Below are positions 1-10,518 of a DNA stretch of 64,000 nt, piece by piece. The stretch's first letter is position 1. Each line of letters starts with the position of its first letter. The stretch is taken from NCBI GenBank assembly GCA_903632075.3, contig CAHIKZ030003337.1, forward strand, positions 567,501 to 631,500, in the 5' to 3' direction. A model generated the notes under the pieces. That model was not told the DNA's origin and ran no database searches. It saw only the letters and a list, made by a program, of their open reading frames with translations. The position numbers and the translations under genes were made by a program. This DNA is from Acanthosepion pharaonis (Eukaryota; Mollusca; Cephalopoda; Sepiida; Sepiidae).

Positions 1-639
1 TAATATTCAGTGTGGGAGTTTGTATTTTTTAGTTTAGCTTGTTAAATATATTTTAACTACACAAAATGAATTGAAAGTCGCCCCTGCCAAATCAATATGG
101 AGGAAATGGACTTTCGAATCCTTGATATACACACAAACAATCTAGACCAGCATTTCCGCAAATATTCCAGAATATCGTGAAATTCATGCCAAACAGAATA
201 GTTGCAGTTCGAGAGGCAAAAGATCAAACACGTTAATAGATAATTATACCTATTAAATTTACATGTAAAGGTAAATACTTACATATCGTATAAGATTTTA
301 TGGTGCAAATATATGCTTTAACAATAATATTCGTTTTAACCAATCAACAAAGAGTCAATCAAAGAGTTTTGTTCTATCTAATGGTATTAACAAATTAATA
401 TGGGCCATAAGAAAATTGAACGTAGAATACGCTGAACAAGGGATAGTTTTGTCCATTACAAGATAATACAAAATCAAACCATTAATATAAATACTTCAGT
501 GTTCTTCAATAGCTACGTTAGATAAAGATGTCACGTATATCGCCAGGCCCGGTTAGAAACATCCCACAAGTGTCAGTTGTATACGGCCGCTTTCTCAGAT
601 CAATTATTAAAATGACTTCGAGCAAATGAAGCCTTTAGG
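1..639. other. No gene seen; AT-rich single-copy-looking DNA
   Basis: I see no open frame of useful length, no tRNA-like boxes and no tandem repeat here. The stretch may include the decayed upstream part of the LINE fragment that follows. Confidence 0.4.
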
Positions 640-800
640 TATCAGCGACGCCTATTCTCTGTCGAATCGCGTGAAGTGACGCTACAAAATCATAAACAAT
701 GAAGTGTACCAAATAACAGAAACCACATCACTTGAGAGCTGGCAACAAGTAAAATGTATAGCAGACTTAATTCGAGTTGAAGATAATCATGCCATAATGT
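640..800 (+). pseudogene. Non-LTR retrotransposon (LINE) reverse-transcriptase C-terminal scrap
   Basis: In plus-strand frames the segment reads RRLFS, then after a frame change INNEVYQITETTSLES, then LIRVEDNHA. This order resembles the C-terminal tail of many LINE polyproteins (aromatic-RR-(I/L)-x-I, TNEE-, a TxSIE-like step, then a GH-(I/L)-R-MED-like step). A related stretch is found at 56860-56970 (LYQMTDTTSIED). Stops and frame changes show that it is dead. It lies directly upstream of a family A repeat. The match rests on short motifs only, so it could be another LINE-like repeat. Confidence 0.4.
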
Positions 801-802
801 CG

Positions 803-1325
803 TCTTGGGTAAGACGATAAACTACGTCTAGCAGCAAGGCCTCTGATCAGGAGGTTTCGAGGAGCGTGGAACCACCTCTTAATTACTGATGTTCCTAGGT
901 CCACTTTGACCTGGGGTGGTAGCACCTGTTAGGGTCCCAGCTATGGGCAAATAATTGACCCCACAACCTGATTCAAAACACTATGAAAGTGTAAAAATAG
1001 ATTTTAATGCCAGAAATACTTTTAAAAAATTGGTATCAGCAATAAATATTTGAAAAATTGGTATCAGCAATAAATATTTGAAAAAAGAAAATATTACCAA
1101 GAATAAAAATCTTGTCAGCATTAAATAATCTGTTGAGGTTATTATGCCAAAAACCAAACTAAAACATTTTTTTAAAAATATTACCAGCTATACATTTCTT
1201 CAAATATTCCCAGCTGTACCTTTTTGAAAAAAAAAAAAAAAAAAAGGAAATTTTGTCGGCATTAAATAACCCATTGTGGTTGATACGCCGTAAAACAAAG
1301 CAAACCATGCCATAATAAAAATGTT
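803..1325 (+). repeat. Dispersed repeat family A, near full-length copy
   Basis: The head has GGGTAAGACGATAAACTACG, then AAGGCCTCTGATCAGGAGG, then GGTGGTAGCACCTGTTAGGG. The tail is a degenerate 28-bp minisatellite (two near-identical units at about 1026-1083, core GGTATCAGCAATAAATATTT). It ends in CATTAAATAACCCATTG followed by a purine-rich AAAACAAAG end. The same order recurs at 58310 (+), 54946 (-) and 9645-10518 (-), with tail-only copies at 33255 and 38805. No coding capacity or tRNA head is seen. The class of element is unknown. Confidence 0.75.
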
Positions 1326-2304
1326 GACGTTACACAATAGAACAGGGAGCAAACACCCATCACTACTGAATATGACAATGGACTTGATGAATTTATTTTT
1401 CCAAAAAATTGTTTTAATAGAAAGATTTTAATTTCAGATAACTGTAGCTCTGACTATTCATTCAATGAATGCCCCCAAAGAAAAAGACTAAAATAACCAT
1501 TATCCCAAGAATTATCTGACATGAAGGTTAGCAACAGTTCTTGAAGATTCACTTAGTTTGTTTCGAGTTATAACTGGCTGTCATTTTAAGGTATGATGTT
1601 GTTTATATTTTATAAATCAGGTTGTGTGGTACTCTCCATCTACCCCCCCCCCACTGAAAGTTTTTTCTAACAAGAAAGAAATCCAAATCTTCTTGGAAAT
1701 TTTGAACAATCTTACAACATAGACATAATCAACTTGATAGCAGAATATGACAAACACTGCAAATTTTCCCCTAAGGGCGAGGTAGAGTTGGTATTAGCAA
1801 CAGACATTACTCGAGTTTAAATGAAGTTTAGTCTGACTATCAGTCTGCTGGGCAAATTGGTAGATGGTTTATATAACAACCTGGGAGATTCCACTCTGTT
1901 ATCTAGGCAAGTCTATTCCGTAGGTTCTGATTGGCTGATGATTCCAGTGTGGATACTGTGCTCACTAAATATCCAGCACAGTATCCCCCCTGTGACTTTA
2001 TTCAACAGAGAAACATGTATTGAGTTAAAACCCTGTTCATTTTCGTCAGCCAACTGGACGCTAGTTGGAAATGTCCTTGCGAAAGTGAGTTTCACACTCT
2101 TGTTTGTTTAGGGGATATATTAAGACCATATTTATGCTCTATCCCTCTCACTCAGAAATATATTGTTAAACCCTTTATAATATAAGAAATTCTACAGGAC
2201 GCAGTCAGACGTTTTCAATAAGTTTTAATTAACATCATGAAATATCTACCAAAAATTCTCTCTCGCAGTATTTAAAATCAAAACGTTTACTTTAGCTAAA
2301 TAAA
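1326..2304. other. No gene seen
   Basis: AT-rich DNA with a short C run at 1644-1653. The plus and minus open frames at 1821-2111 overlap each other, have no recognisable domain and are treated as chance. Confidence 0.4.

Positions 2305-2346
<42 letters not shown>
2305..2346. repeat. Compound (AT)n(GT)n microsatellite
   Basis: Uninterrupted AT then GT dinucleotides, abutting the 3' end of the minus-strand SINE that follows. Confidence 0.95.
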
Positions 2347-2815
2347 ACCTGGCCAATCGAGGCTAGTCTTCTACTAGAGCAGCTATCCAATCTCTATTGC
2401 AGATGCTTATTCAACACACCCAGAGTCCACTTGTGTTTTATACTGCACCTATGCTGAGTCGACCTTAGTTACGGTTTCTGGGAAAGAGCGTATTATCTAG
2501 TGTGATCAACAATTTGAACAGGGCCATCACGCCGAAGCCCTCGGCCACAATGACTTGTGACTTTGTGCTAGCACAGCTATCGACAGCACATAAGGGTTCC
2601 GCTTACACAATTTCCCTCACAATGCTTGGGTCAACCAGTGGTATGGTTTTCAGGCACTTTTCAAAGGTTCCATACATTGTGACCGATCCCCTCCAGTCCG
2701 ATAACATTAGGAAGTCTTCTTCCTAAGAAATCGACCATGGTGAGATTCGAACCCGGGTCTCATGGTCATAATGTGATCGTTCTATTCACACGGCCACATG
2801 CACAAAAACAAAATA
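2347..2815 (-). repeat. tRNA-headed SINE, family C, full-length
   Basis: Read on the minus strand, the 5' end is tRNA-like. An A-box-like GGCCGTGTGAATAG lies near 2812-2798, and a near-perfect B box GGTTCGAATCT lies near 2750-2740. The body shares long blocks with 4186-4432 (for example CCCAGAAACCGT and AAGTCACA) and with 54285-54690. Pol III-transcribed SINEs of this type are known from octopus. The tRNA-like head does not make a tRNA gene because it is part of a dispersed repeat. Confidence 0.8.
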
Positions 2816-3502
2816 CAAAGAAAAAAATATGAAATATCATCGATTTTAGCCTTTATTCATTCGAATAATTTATGTTTTTTGTTTGACGGGAACAAAAACA
2901 AAACTTATTAGTCAGATACATGTCATTTTGATTTCTTTTGAAAGATTTTTTTTTATTTTATATGAAAACAAAGTTAACATTAAAACATCATTTATCAATT
3001 AAAACCTTTGATTTTAAGTATATTTCTCAGTTCTTAATTTACAAATAAACGAATTCCTATTAAGTGAAACGATACATAAAATAGGATTTCAAATTAATAT
3101 AGAATTGAAATATTTCGCGGGATTAATCTTTTAAGAACTGAGTAAGTCATATTTATACACCAGAAAATAATTTTCTTTTATTATAAAATATTTTTAGCGT
3201 CTAATATTGAAATTTGAGAGAAAAATATTTAGAACATATTTGTGCAAAGCGGAATTTCTTTTTTTTTTTTTTTTTACTATGCCTTCCTTTCAACGTCGAT
3301 ATATAACGATATCATTAACACTGTATACAAATATAATCTGTGGAAAATTGAGTCATTAATATTTAGATATTCATGTAAATGTCACTGTAATTGAGGTTCA
3401 TTATCTACAGAACATAGATGGAGCTATGCCGTTAAAAAGGCCGGCCTATTTTGGTAAGGTTTTTCTAGCATCTGCACATTTGTTTTTAAATATATAAATA
3501 TA
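2816..3502. other. No gene seen
   Basis: AT-rich DNA with poly-T runs at about 3258-3275. No motif recognised. Confidence 0.4.
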
Positions 3503-4152
3503 CACTAGCCGAATAATCCGCGCTAAGCTGCGTGTCATATTTTTTTTTAAAGATGATTGATTTTAAATCGGTATTATAATCTGTAGAGAAAAATAGTGCA
3601 TTTCGCTGTTACTCATTGATCTTGCCGATGTGACCTCCATCTTCTGATTTTCTCCTTTTCTATTTTGAATGGTAACTCTCTAGTTAGAATTTAAACTTAA
3701 CAGAAACCACAGGGAAAGTGTGGGGGTGTACAAAAACAGCTTGATCTGACCCGTTTGATATGTATTTGATTCAATACTTGCTTGAATGAACTGATGGGCA
3801 GGTTTCAACTCTGATAGGACAGTTCAAATTGTCGCAACAAATGTGTATCATAAATGAACTCCTCATTGATTGGTGATTTCTTGCTCAACTTGACGTCCAT
3901 GTTGTTTCATTTTCATCTTGCCAATGTTACCTCAATCTTTTGGCTTTCTCCTTATTTAATTTTAATTGAAATCAAAGGGAAAAAATCTAGTGGAACTAGT
4001 ATTGGACAAAGAATATTTTGGTTTTAAGCTCTTGCTAGTGCACCAGAGGACTGATTTGGACTCAGTCCCAGCCACTGAATGCAGAAGTACACGACCTCGC
4101 ATTTGCATCCGGCATTTGAAAGCCTGAAAACGTGAAGGTTTTACTTACACAG

Positions 4153-4184
<32 letters not shown>
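3503..4184 (+). repeat. Family D element: CTAGC head, AC/AT microsatellite tail
   Basis: It begins with ACTAGCCGAATAATCCGCGC, matching the heads at 36718 and 46781 (ACTAGCAG...CCCG-CGTTG). It ends in an AC run (about 4153-4173) and AT run. The whole looks like a non-autonomous element with a microsatellite 3' tail. The body differs among copies. I do not know the class. Confidence 0.55.
3617..3968 (+). repeat. Diverged direct duplication inside the family D copy
   Basis: The block at 3617-3675 (ATCTTGCCGATGTGACCTCC and onward) recurs at 3910-3968 (ATCTTGCCAATGTTACCTCA and onward), 293 bp later, with scattered substitutions. Confidence 0.7.
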
Positions 4185-4185
4185 G

Positions 4186-4432
4186 GAACGGTCAGTGGCT
4201 GTGCTGGCATGAAGTCACAGGTCATCGGTACCGACGGTTTGAGCGTGCTAGCCTTGTTCAGACAGTTGATCATGCTAAATGATGCTGTTTCTCCCAGAAA
4301 CCGTATTTAAGGTACGCTCAGCATAATTTCAGTATAAGCCACAGGTGGGCTGTGTGGGTGTTGAACTAACTATGTGTCTGGGCAGGCGTTTGCAGTAAGG
4401 ATTAGCTAGTACACTGGTATTCTCGGATATGA
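4186..4432 (+). repeat. SINE family C, 5'-truncated copy
   Basis: It matches the body and 3' half of the 2347-2815 copy in opposite orientation: TGTGCTGGCATGAAGTCACA, then GTTGATCA, then CCCAGAAACCGT, then a GCTCAGCATAA block. The tRNA head is missing. It starts immediately after the AT tail of the family D element. Confidence 0.75.
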
Positions 4433-4437
4433 GGTCG

Positions 4438-4442
<5 letters not shown>

Positions 4443-4471
<29 letters not shown>
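4443..4471. repeat. (AC)n microsatellite
   Basis: Pure AC run between SINE C and SINE B copies. Confidence 0.95.
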
Positions 4472-4474
<3 letters not shown>

Positions 4475-4770
4475 TGAGGACACATGGCACAGTGAATAAA
4501 GGCGTTGGTTAGATCCCGTGACAGGACCCAAAGAGTGTGAGTTCAATATCCGGTTAAGACATGGGAGAACTTCGAGGGGGGTAATTAACAGGAGATAACT
4601 GACATCCACTAAACATGCCACGTGGAAGTAGAACAGTCTACCCCAATGAGCGAAAGGGTTCACTTCGACATTCCAACTACCTGAAGAAGGTCGGAGCGTA
4701 CAACGGCCGAAACGTTGTGAAAAATATAGCGGCAAAGATGAGGACAATAGTCCGAATGATGTAAATAGTG
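4475..4770 (+). repeat. SINE B / PLE terminal module, full-length
   Basis: The tRNA-like head has an A-box-like TGGCACAGTGAATAAAGG and a B-box-like GAGTTCAATATCC. The body holds AATTAACAGGAGATAACTGA and then a hammerhead-like core at 4681-4714: CTGAAGA, GGTC...GGCC able to pair, and GAAAC. The end is GATGAGGACAATAGTCCGAA. The same module follows the PLE endonuclease at 7770-8045 and 8284-8528. It is either a SINE mobilised by the PLE or a solo PLE terminal repeat. Confidence 0.8.
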
Positions 4771-5438
4771 TGTTGAATATTTTGTTAGAATATTATTATT
4801 CCGAGGAGTGCGATCAATTAGAAGTACCTTGAAAACATCTGAGTTTCAGATGGAGCTATATGTAACATCAGATAAGATTTAGGCAGTCTCTCACATACGA
4901 CAGTCAGAGAATGTAAGGTCCATGTATAGGACGAAAGCAGTCAAGGATGGTTCACATACCATGGGATAGCTGAGAATGTGTCGAAATAGTTACTTATATA
5001 AAACATTAAGTAATGAAGCCTCTTGCAAGAATTTAATAGGCACACCCACTTAGTTAAAAAGATAACCACATAAAATAAACCAATAAATTTAGCAAAACAA
5101 ATTAAAGTAAAAAAAAAATCACAAATTTGTTAGTTTGTGGGCTATGTACGTTTCCGTAGGTTCCTGGAGAATTTTATTCATTTATTCATTTTATTCTCGG
5201 CCAATAACATATGAAATTCTATGTTTGAAGATCATAAGTTCCCATAAGTAGTTCATTATCATTATTTCGAAATCTAATCTATCATAGCGAAGAGCTCATC
5301 TGAACAACCTTACGGCGGTGGGAAAGTGACTGATGCCGATGCGCCAGATCAGGCCCGACAGTATTGAAAGTGTAACGTATGTATACAGTAAAAAAAAAAG
5401 TATTAGTAACATTATAGATAAAGCGTTACTGCTTGGCC

Positions 5439-5441
<3 letters not shown>
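4771..5441. other. No gene seen
   Basis: AT-rich DNA, nothing recognised. Confidence 0.4.

Positions 5442-5484
<43 letters not shown>
5442..5484. repeat. (AT)n microsatellite
   Basis: Pure AT run that directly abuts the hammerhead ribozyme. Confidence 0.95.
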
Positions 5485-5486
<2 letters not shown>

Positions 5487-5559
5487 TCGGATAGATGTGA
5501 GTTTGTGACCCTGGGTTTCACGCTTTTAGCGATCGTCAGACAAACACATCTATCCAACC
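5485..5559 (-). ncRNA. Type I hammerhead self-cleaving ribozyme
   Basis: All parts of a type I hammerhead are present in order on the minus strand. Stem I is a 20-bp helix: 5559-5540 pairs with 5506-5485, with one 2-nt bulge (5500-5499) six pairs from the core. The conserved CTGACGA is at 5539-5533. Stem II (5532-5520) is CGCT/AGCG with an AAA loop. GAA is at 5519-5517. Stem III (5516-5508) is ACC/GGT with a 3-nt loop. C17 is at 5507, giving a GTC cleavage triplet with the cut between 5507 and 5506. The 10.1-11.1 position is a U-U mismatch instead of the usual G-C, which may slow it. Natural type I hammerheads carry a stem I bulge near this distance to dock with loop II. Such ribozymes are known in Penelope-like elements and retrozymes. 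Cleavage activity is inferred. Confidence 0.85.
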
Positions 5560-5678
5560 AAATATGTTAGCTCTATCTCTGATATTGAGCGCTTGATGAT
5601 AAGTAATATGTATATAACATATAAATAATTATACATACATATATTTATTTATATTTTATATACACTTTTCACATAATA

Positions 5679-5684
<6 letters not shown>

Positions 5685-5720
<36 letters not shown>
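5685..5720. repeat. (AT)n microsatellite
   Basis: Pure AT run. Confidence 0.95.
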
Positions 5721-5724
<4 letters not shown>

Positions 5725-5829
5725 AAAGAACAGTAAAATATATAATCTGGTGTTCTTATAGATATTTTTATTTTTACAAAATAGTACTCTCGATGCAAAT
5801 TTATAGAGCATTAATATTATAAATTAATT

Positions 5830-5899
5830 GATTTAAAATGTTTTTTCGCTACTTTTGAAACACGGTTAGAACTGTGTAGCGAAAAAGCATTTTTAAATC
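5830..5899. repeat. Long imperfect hairpin
   Basis: Left arm 5830-5852 and right arm 5876-5899 are complementary over about 23 bases (GATTTAAAATG... against ...CATTTTTAAATC, ending in CGCTAC/GTAGCG). Inside, ACACGGTT (5860-5867) can pair with AACTGTGT (5870-5877), leaving TTTTGAA bulged on one side. An AT microsatellite starts 8 bases further on. It could be the end of a foldback element or a structured RNA. Confidence 0.75.
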
Positions 5900-5903
5900 A
5901 TAA

Positions 5904-5906
<3 letters not shown>

Positions 5907-5976
<70 letters not shown>
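5907..5976. repeat. (AT)n microsatellite
   Basis: Pure AT run of about 70 bp. Confidence 0.95.
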
Positions 5977-5981
<5 letters not shown>

Positions 5982-7261
5982 CAGTTTCTGCAACAAATGT
6001 GACGCGCTACAGAAGATGATGCCAACTGATTCTTGGCCTTAGAAACTCTGTTCTGTTTTAGTTGAAGACTGCAAGCAAATCAAGCCTGCAAATCAAAGTT
6101 GGTCAAACGGAGGAGAATCAGTATCTGAAGTAAATCCAATTCCTTGAACAGTTTGGCAAGCATCCATTGTCGACGCTTTTATCTTTTTCCCACTGTCTAT
6201 CCAGCCCCAGCATGGTTGGCGTTTTGCTCGGAAACGAGATTGGCTTTGGTTTCGCTTATTTATATTTCTGGATTTCAAATTTGTTATGAGACAGACAACT
6301 ACGATCACAGTTGATTTAACTTTTCTTCTTAGCGAACTGACCGATAAAGCAATGAGAAATTACTTTTTATGATTCTGCACTTGTAAAGAGAGATGATGCA
6401 CAAATATTATGAGATAAGAGTCGATTTTAAAGCTAGCTACGATGTTTACGACATTTGAATTCAGCTCATCAAACTTCACAAACGGATGTACCTCAAAAGT
6501 CCGTTTCAGAAATACTCATACATATTGGCTGTAAAGGAAAACTTGCCTTCGAACTTTTATAAGATTTTCTTGCATGATACTAAACAATTTACCAGCTCCG
6601 TGAACTGGAAGGTAAAATAAAACCAAAGCTGTTAATTACAATACCGATAATTATTTAATCCACGCCAACAGGATTAAACACTTCATATAAAAGTTCTATA
6701 ATCCGGCCTCCAATCGTGTAATATTTTAAATCCGAGTGAAACTGACAAAAAAGTTACATTTCCATTCACTGTTTCTTTTTATCAATCTATGCCCTTAAAC
6801 ATGTGTGGTAAGTGCTTATGTTGATAGTAGCAATGTCGATAAAATATTGAAACTAATTCTGTCACCATGTGTACTATGACACTGTTCATCCGACCTGACA
6901 CGAAAACCAGAGAAAGAATTAGAATGTGTGCAAGAATTGTGATTTAATCTTAATTACCCAATTACTTCGATATTATATAAGTGATGATATAATTACAAGC
7001 AAGTAAACAAGCGACAAGTATTTAGAGAAATAATTTTGCTTTCTTAATTTCAGTTGAGAGAAAAGGTATAATTGCATATGTAGTTAGTAGTTGTATAACA
7101 TATAATGTTGAAATCGTCTTAGATTCTAAATGTACCATTTTCCTTCATGTTATTACGACTATAAGAATTTACTTTAGGTAGTAATAACAAAAACGAGGAT
7201 ATTATTCCAATTACTAAGTGGAATAAGAATAATGGTCTGTCTATATTTCTGAGATGATGTA
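5977..7261. other. No gene seen
   Basis: The longest open frame (minus, 6093-6308) has no recognisable domain. The DNA is AT-rich without tandem structure. Confidence 0.4.
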
Positions 7262-7367
7262 TTATGTACATTACTTACATTATTCCGACTATTGTCCTCA
7301 TCTTTGTCGCCATATTTATCACAAAGTTTCGGCCGTTGTACGCTCCAGCCTTCTTCGGGTGGTTTAA
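7262..7367 (-). repeat. Inverted 3' fragment of SINE B / PLE terminal module
   Basis: Read on the minus strand: GAAGAAGGCTGGAGCGTACA, then ACGGCCGAAACTTTGTG, then GATGAGGACAATAGTC. It stops exactly where the plus-strand PLE coding sequence begins. Confidence 0.8.
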
Positions 7368-7604
7368 TGGGAGACAGGCCGCCCCCTTAAGGTAAGACTT
7401 CAAGAACACCAAAAATCTGTAACACGAGGGGAAGTGGAAAAATCAAGCGTGGCTGACCACATATGGAGAGAGAAGGGAGATGCTCGCCCTCTGTGGGATC
7501 AGGTTGAAATCATAGACAAGAAACACCATTGGAAAATTCGTAAACTTAAGGAATCAGCACATATGCTAGGCCACAAAAATCTCCTGAGCCGACAAAGCAT
7601 ATAA
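7368..7604 (+). pseudogene. PLE GIY-YIG endonuclease, C-terminal part, frame still open
   Basis: One uninterrupted frame of 78 codons begins W-ETGRPLKVRLQEH, passes TRGEVEKSSVADHIWREKG and LWDQVEIIDKKHHWKIRKL, and ends SAHMLGHKNLLSRQSI before TAA. The GETGR-x6-EH signature, the SxxAxHxW step and the (I/L)IDxxxxWxxRKxxE step are typical of the C-terminal GIY-YIG domain of Penelope-like elements, which nicks target DNA to prime reverse transcription. The N-terminal GIY half is missing at the truncation. After TAA the frame continues with recognisable NTIWEPIIRSARE, which element 2 also has (LIWESVIRSAREK), so the TAA is probably a mutation. Confidence 0.85.
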
Positions 7605-7769
7605 ATGAATACAATATGGGAACCAATAATAAGGAGTGCCAGAGAAAACAATATGAGCTCTGGTAAAAACATGTAATGGTAACAGCAAAAATTGCAATAT
7701 GAGCACTGGTAAAAATGGTTGCTGAGACATTAGGTTTATAATACCCAGAAATTCATACACAGATGTCCT

Positions 7770-8045
7770 CAAGGACACATGGCACAGTGGATAAAGTTGT
7801 TGGTTAGATCCAGTGACAGGACCCAAAGTGTGTGTTCAATACTTAGTTAAGGCAGCGGAGAACTTTCAGAAGGAAATTAACAGGAGATAACTGACATCCA
7901 TTAAACATGACAAGTGGAACAAGAACAGTTTACCCCAGTGAGCGAAATAAAGTGAGCGACAATCCAACCACCTGAAGAAGGCCGAAACTCCGAAACGTTG
8001 TGAAAAATATGGCGCCAAAATGAGGATAATAGTTCGAATAATGTA
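7770..8045 (+). repeat. SINE B / terminal module at the 3' end of PLE 1
   Basis: Head GGACACATGGCACAGTGGAT, B-box-like GTGTTCAATAC, then ACCTGAAGAAGGCCGAAAC and CCGAAACGTTGTG. The hammerhead-like core is damaged here: the loop between the two half-boxes is lost. It ends in GATAATAGTTCGAATAATG. Confidence 0.8.
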
Positions 8046-8283
8046 AATAAGAATAATGGTAATAAGAACTACAAATACTATCAATGAAAGGACCTTGAAA
8101 TTTAACATGGGACATGGGGATATTAATAATTTCAGTTGCAATTGGAGCCCCCAGATTGATTGGAAAAGTGTCCGATAGACTCACTGAAGGGATTCCTGGT
8201 AACCTTAAACAAATAAAAAAAATAATGTACTCAGAAGCACAGCCTGACAAATGGCTTTATCTACGTGTAGGATCTTTGGTCTT

Positions 8284-8528
8284 TTTATTTAAATCTTTGT
8301 CCTCATCTTTGTTGACATATTCACGACCTTTTCGGTCATTGTACGCTTCGGCCTTTCTCTAGATTGGAATTTCGAACTGAACCCTTTACAGATAATTCTA
8401 GTTCCACTTCTATCTCCCTTTAATTCGACTCTCTAAATTTTTGCTCACCACTGCAGGAGATTGAACTCTCAACTCATTACGTCAAGTCTCTAGATCCAAC
8501 CACTGGGCCATGTATCCTTGAGGACCTC
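8284..8528 (-). repeat. SINE B / terminal module at the 3' end of PLE 2
   Basis: On the minus strand: CTCAAGGATACATGGCCCAG, B-box-like GAGTTCAATCTCC, a block GGTTCGAAATTCCAATC, then GCGTACAATGACCGAAAAGG and GATGAGGACAAAGA. It follows the endonuclease at the same distance as in PLE 1. Confidence 0.8.
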
Positions 8529-8627
8529 AGTGGATGAATTTTGGAGACTTATAAACTTAATGTATTATTAACAATTTTGTTTTGCAAGAACACGTATTGT
8601 GATTTTTGTTATTACTGCTTTTCTCTT

Positions 8628-8950
8628 GCACTACGTATTACTGATTCCCATATTAGATCCATTTCTATGCTTGGTCAGCTTATGGGATATTTGTGGCTTA
8701 GCATATCTGCTTATTCCTTAAGTTTTCGTATTTTCCAGTGATGTTCTCTCGCTATTATTCCAACCTCATTCCACAGAAGATGCTGATCTCCTTTCACCCA
8801 CCATGTTGTTAGCTACGCCTGATTTTTCTATTTCCCCTCGTGTTACTGTTTAACGATGTTCTTGCAGTCTTACCTTCAGGGGGCAACTCGTTTCTATTTT
8901 ATATTTCTTACCACTGCTGCATGGGATGATGTACACACAGTTTTTAGTCA
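8628..8950 (-). pseudogene. PLE 2 GIY-YIG endonuclease relic
   Basis: From the minus strand: NCVYIIPCSSGKKYK (the GIY-side VYxIPC start), CPLKVRLQEHR, a stop, TVTRGEIEKSGVANNM, then after frame changes the tail SIEMDLIWESVIRSAREK. It lines up along its length with 7368-7604 and adds the N-terminal part missing there. The GETGR step reads IETSC, so the catalytic Arg region is damaged. Confidence 0.82.
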
Positions 8951-8989
8951 TGTTCTCTTCTATAGGCGGGGGGGGAGTCTTATACGGAA

Positions 8990-9160
8990 TAGGTGTCGGT
9001 GAAGTGTTGAACTACCTTTGAAGGTCGTCCTAATGTTATATGGACTACAGATATTTGTATTTTTCTGATAATCCTTTCACATAGTGTAGGCAGACCGAAG
9101 CTATTTTTTCAGTATGTTATCCTCTTGTACCCTCCTATCTCAGTGTGTTAGAGCTGCTGT
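8990..9160 (-). pseudogene. PLE 2 linker between RT and endonuclease
   Basis: Minus-strand frames give RSACLPYVKGLSEKIQ-like and YNIRTTFKGSSTLHRHLF. These are the LPYV(K/R)GLSEKI and (P)YNIRT-F steps found between the RT and the nuclease of many Penelope-like proteins. Frame changes interrupt it. Confidence 0.65.
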
Positions 9161-9240
9161 CCTGTATCCAGTTTAGTTGTTGTGCTGTAGTTTACTGCTT
9201 ATACTGACTATTTCATGTTCATATGTTTCTGGGTCGCCAC

Positions 9241-9640
9241 TTACGATTTTTTTTTCGATGTTGTAAGCTGCAGACGACCCCTTTCTTTACACCGTATGTG
9301 TGGTGGGAGTAAAAGTTGATGTATTTTCTGGTGAATGTTGGCTTGTGGCATACGGATGTGTTGAATCCGTGCTCTCTTCGAAATATTAGCAGATATAGGA
9401 ATGCGATTTTGTTGCTTCTCCTTCTCCATTGTAAATGGTATCGATGATCTTATCGAATTCACATGGTCCAGTAGTAGCTAGACCTCTTCCTTGTGTGGCC
9501 ATGAAGGTATCATCTACGTATCTCAGCCGTACAGCTGGCTTTACTGATGTGGATTTTAATGCCATTTCTTCGAGGTATTCCATGAATAGGTTTGTCGTTG
9601 TTAAGTCCTCATCCTCTCGATACGTCTTATTTCGTACTGA
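9241..9640 (-). pseudogene. PLE 2 reverse transcriptase, catalytic YVDD part
   Basis: The frame starting near 9595 reads TNLFMEYLEEMALKS, then VRLRYVDDTFMATQG. YVDD is the RT active-site box with its two catalytic Asp residues. After CEFDKIIDTIYNGEGE the reading shifts to a second frame with IPFTMEKEKQQNRIPI, the (I)xFTxExE step that follows YVDD in Penelope RTs. So one frameshift lies near 9440. The upstream GxxxGSPLSP step is not recognisable and was probably lost at the family A junction. Confidence 0.85.
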
Positions 9641-9644
9641 AGTT

Positions 9645-10518
<874 letters not shown>

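Larger units (their letters stand above)
7262..8045 (+). mobile_element. Penelope-like element 1 (5'-truncated, endonuclease end only)
   Basis: In order it holds an inverted fragment of the terminal module (7262-7367, minus), the C-terminal part of a GIY-YIG endonuclease (7368-7604, plus), a short 3' region coding NTIWEPIIRSAREN beyond the first stop, and a full terminal module/SINE B (7770-8045). The same order is seen in mirror image in element 2, whose tail faces this one 240 bp away. Penelope elements often carry terminal repeats in direct or inverted orientation and are often 5'-truncated. That agrees with this layout. Confidence 0.8.

Noticed and set aside
1821..2111. 96-codon plus frame
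   Set aside because: No domain, overlapped by a minus frame, and base composition like the surroundings.
2735..2812. tRNA gene
   Set aside because: Good A and B boxes, but it is the head of SINE family C found three times here, with no complete cloverleaf drawn. The same holds for the heads at 4475, 46388, 52738, 54620 and 56030.
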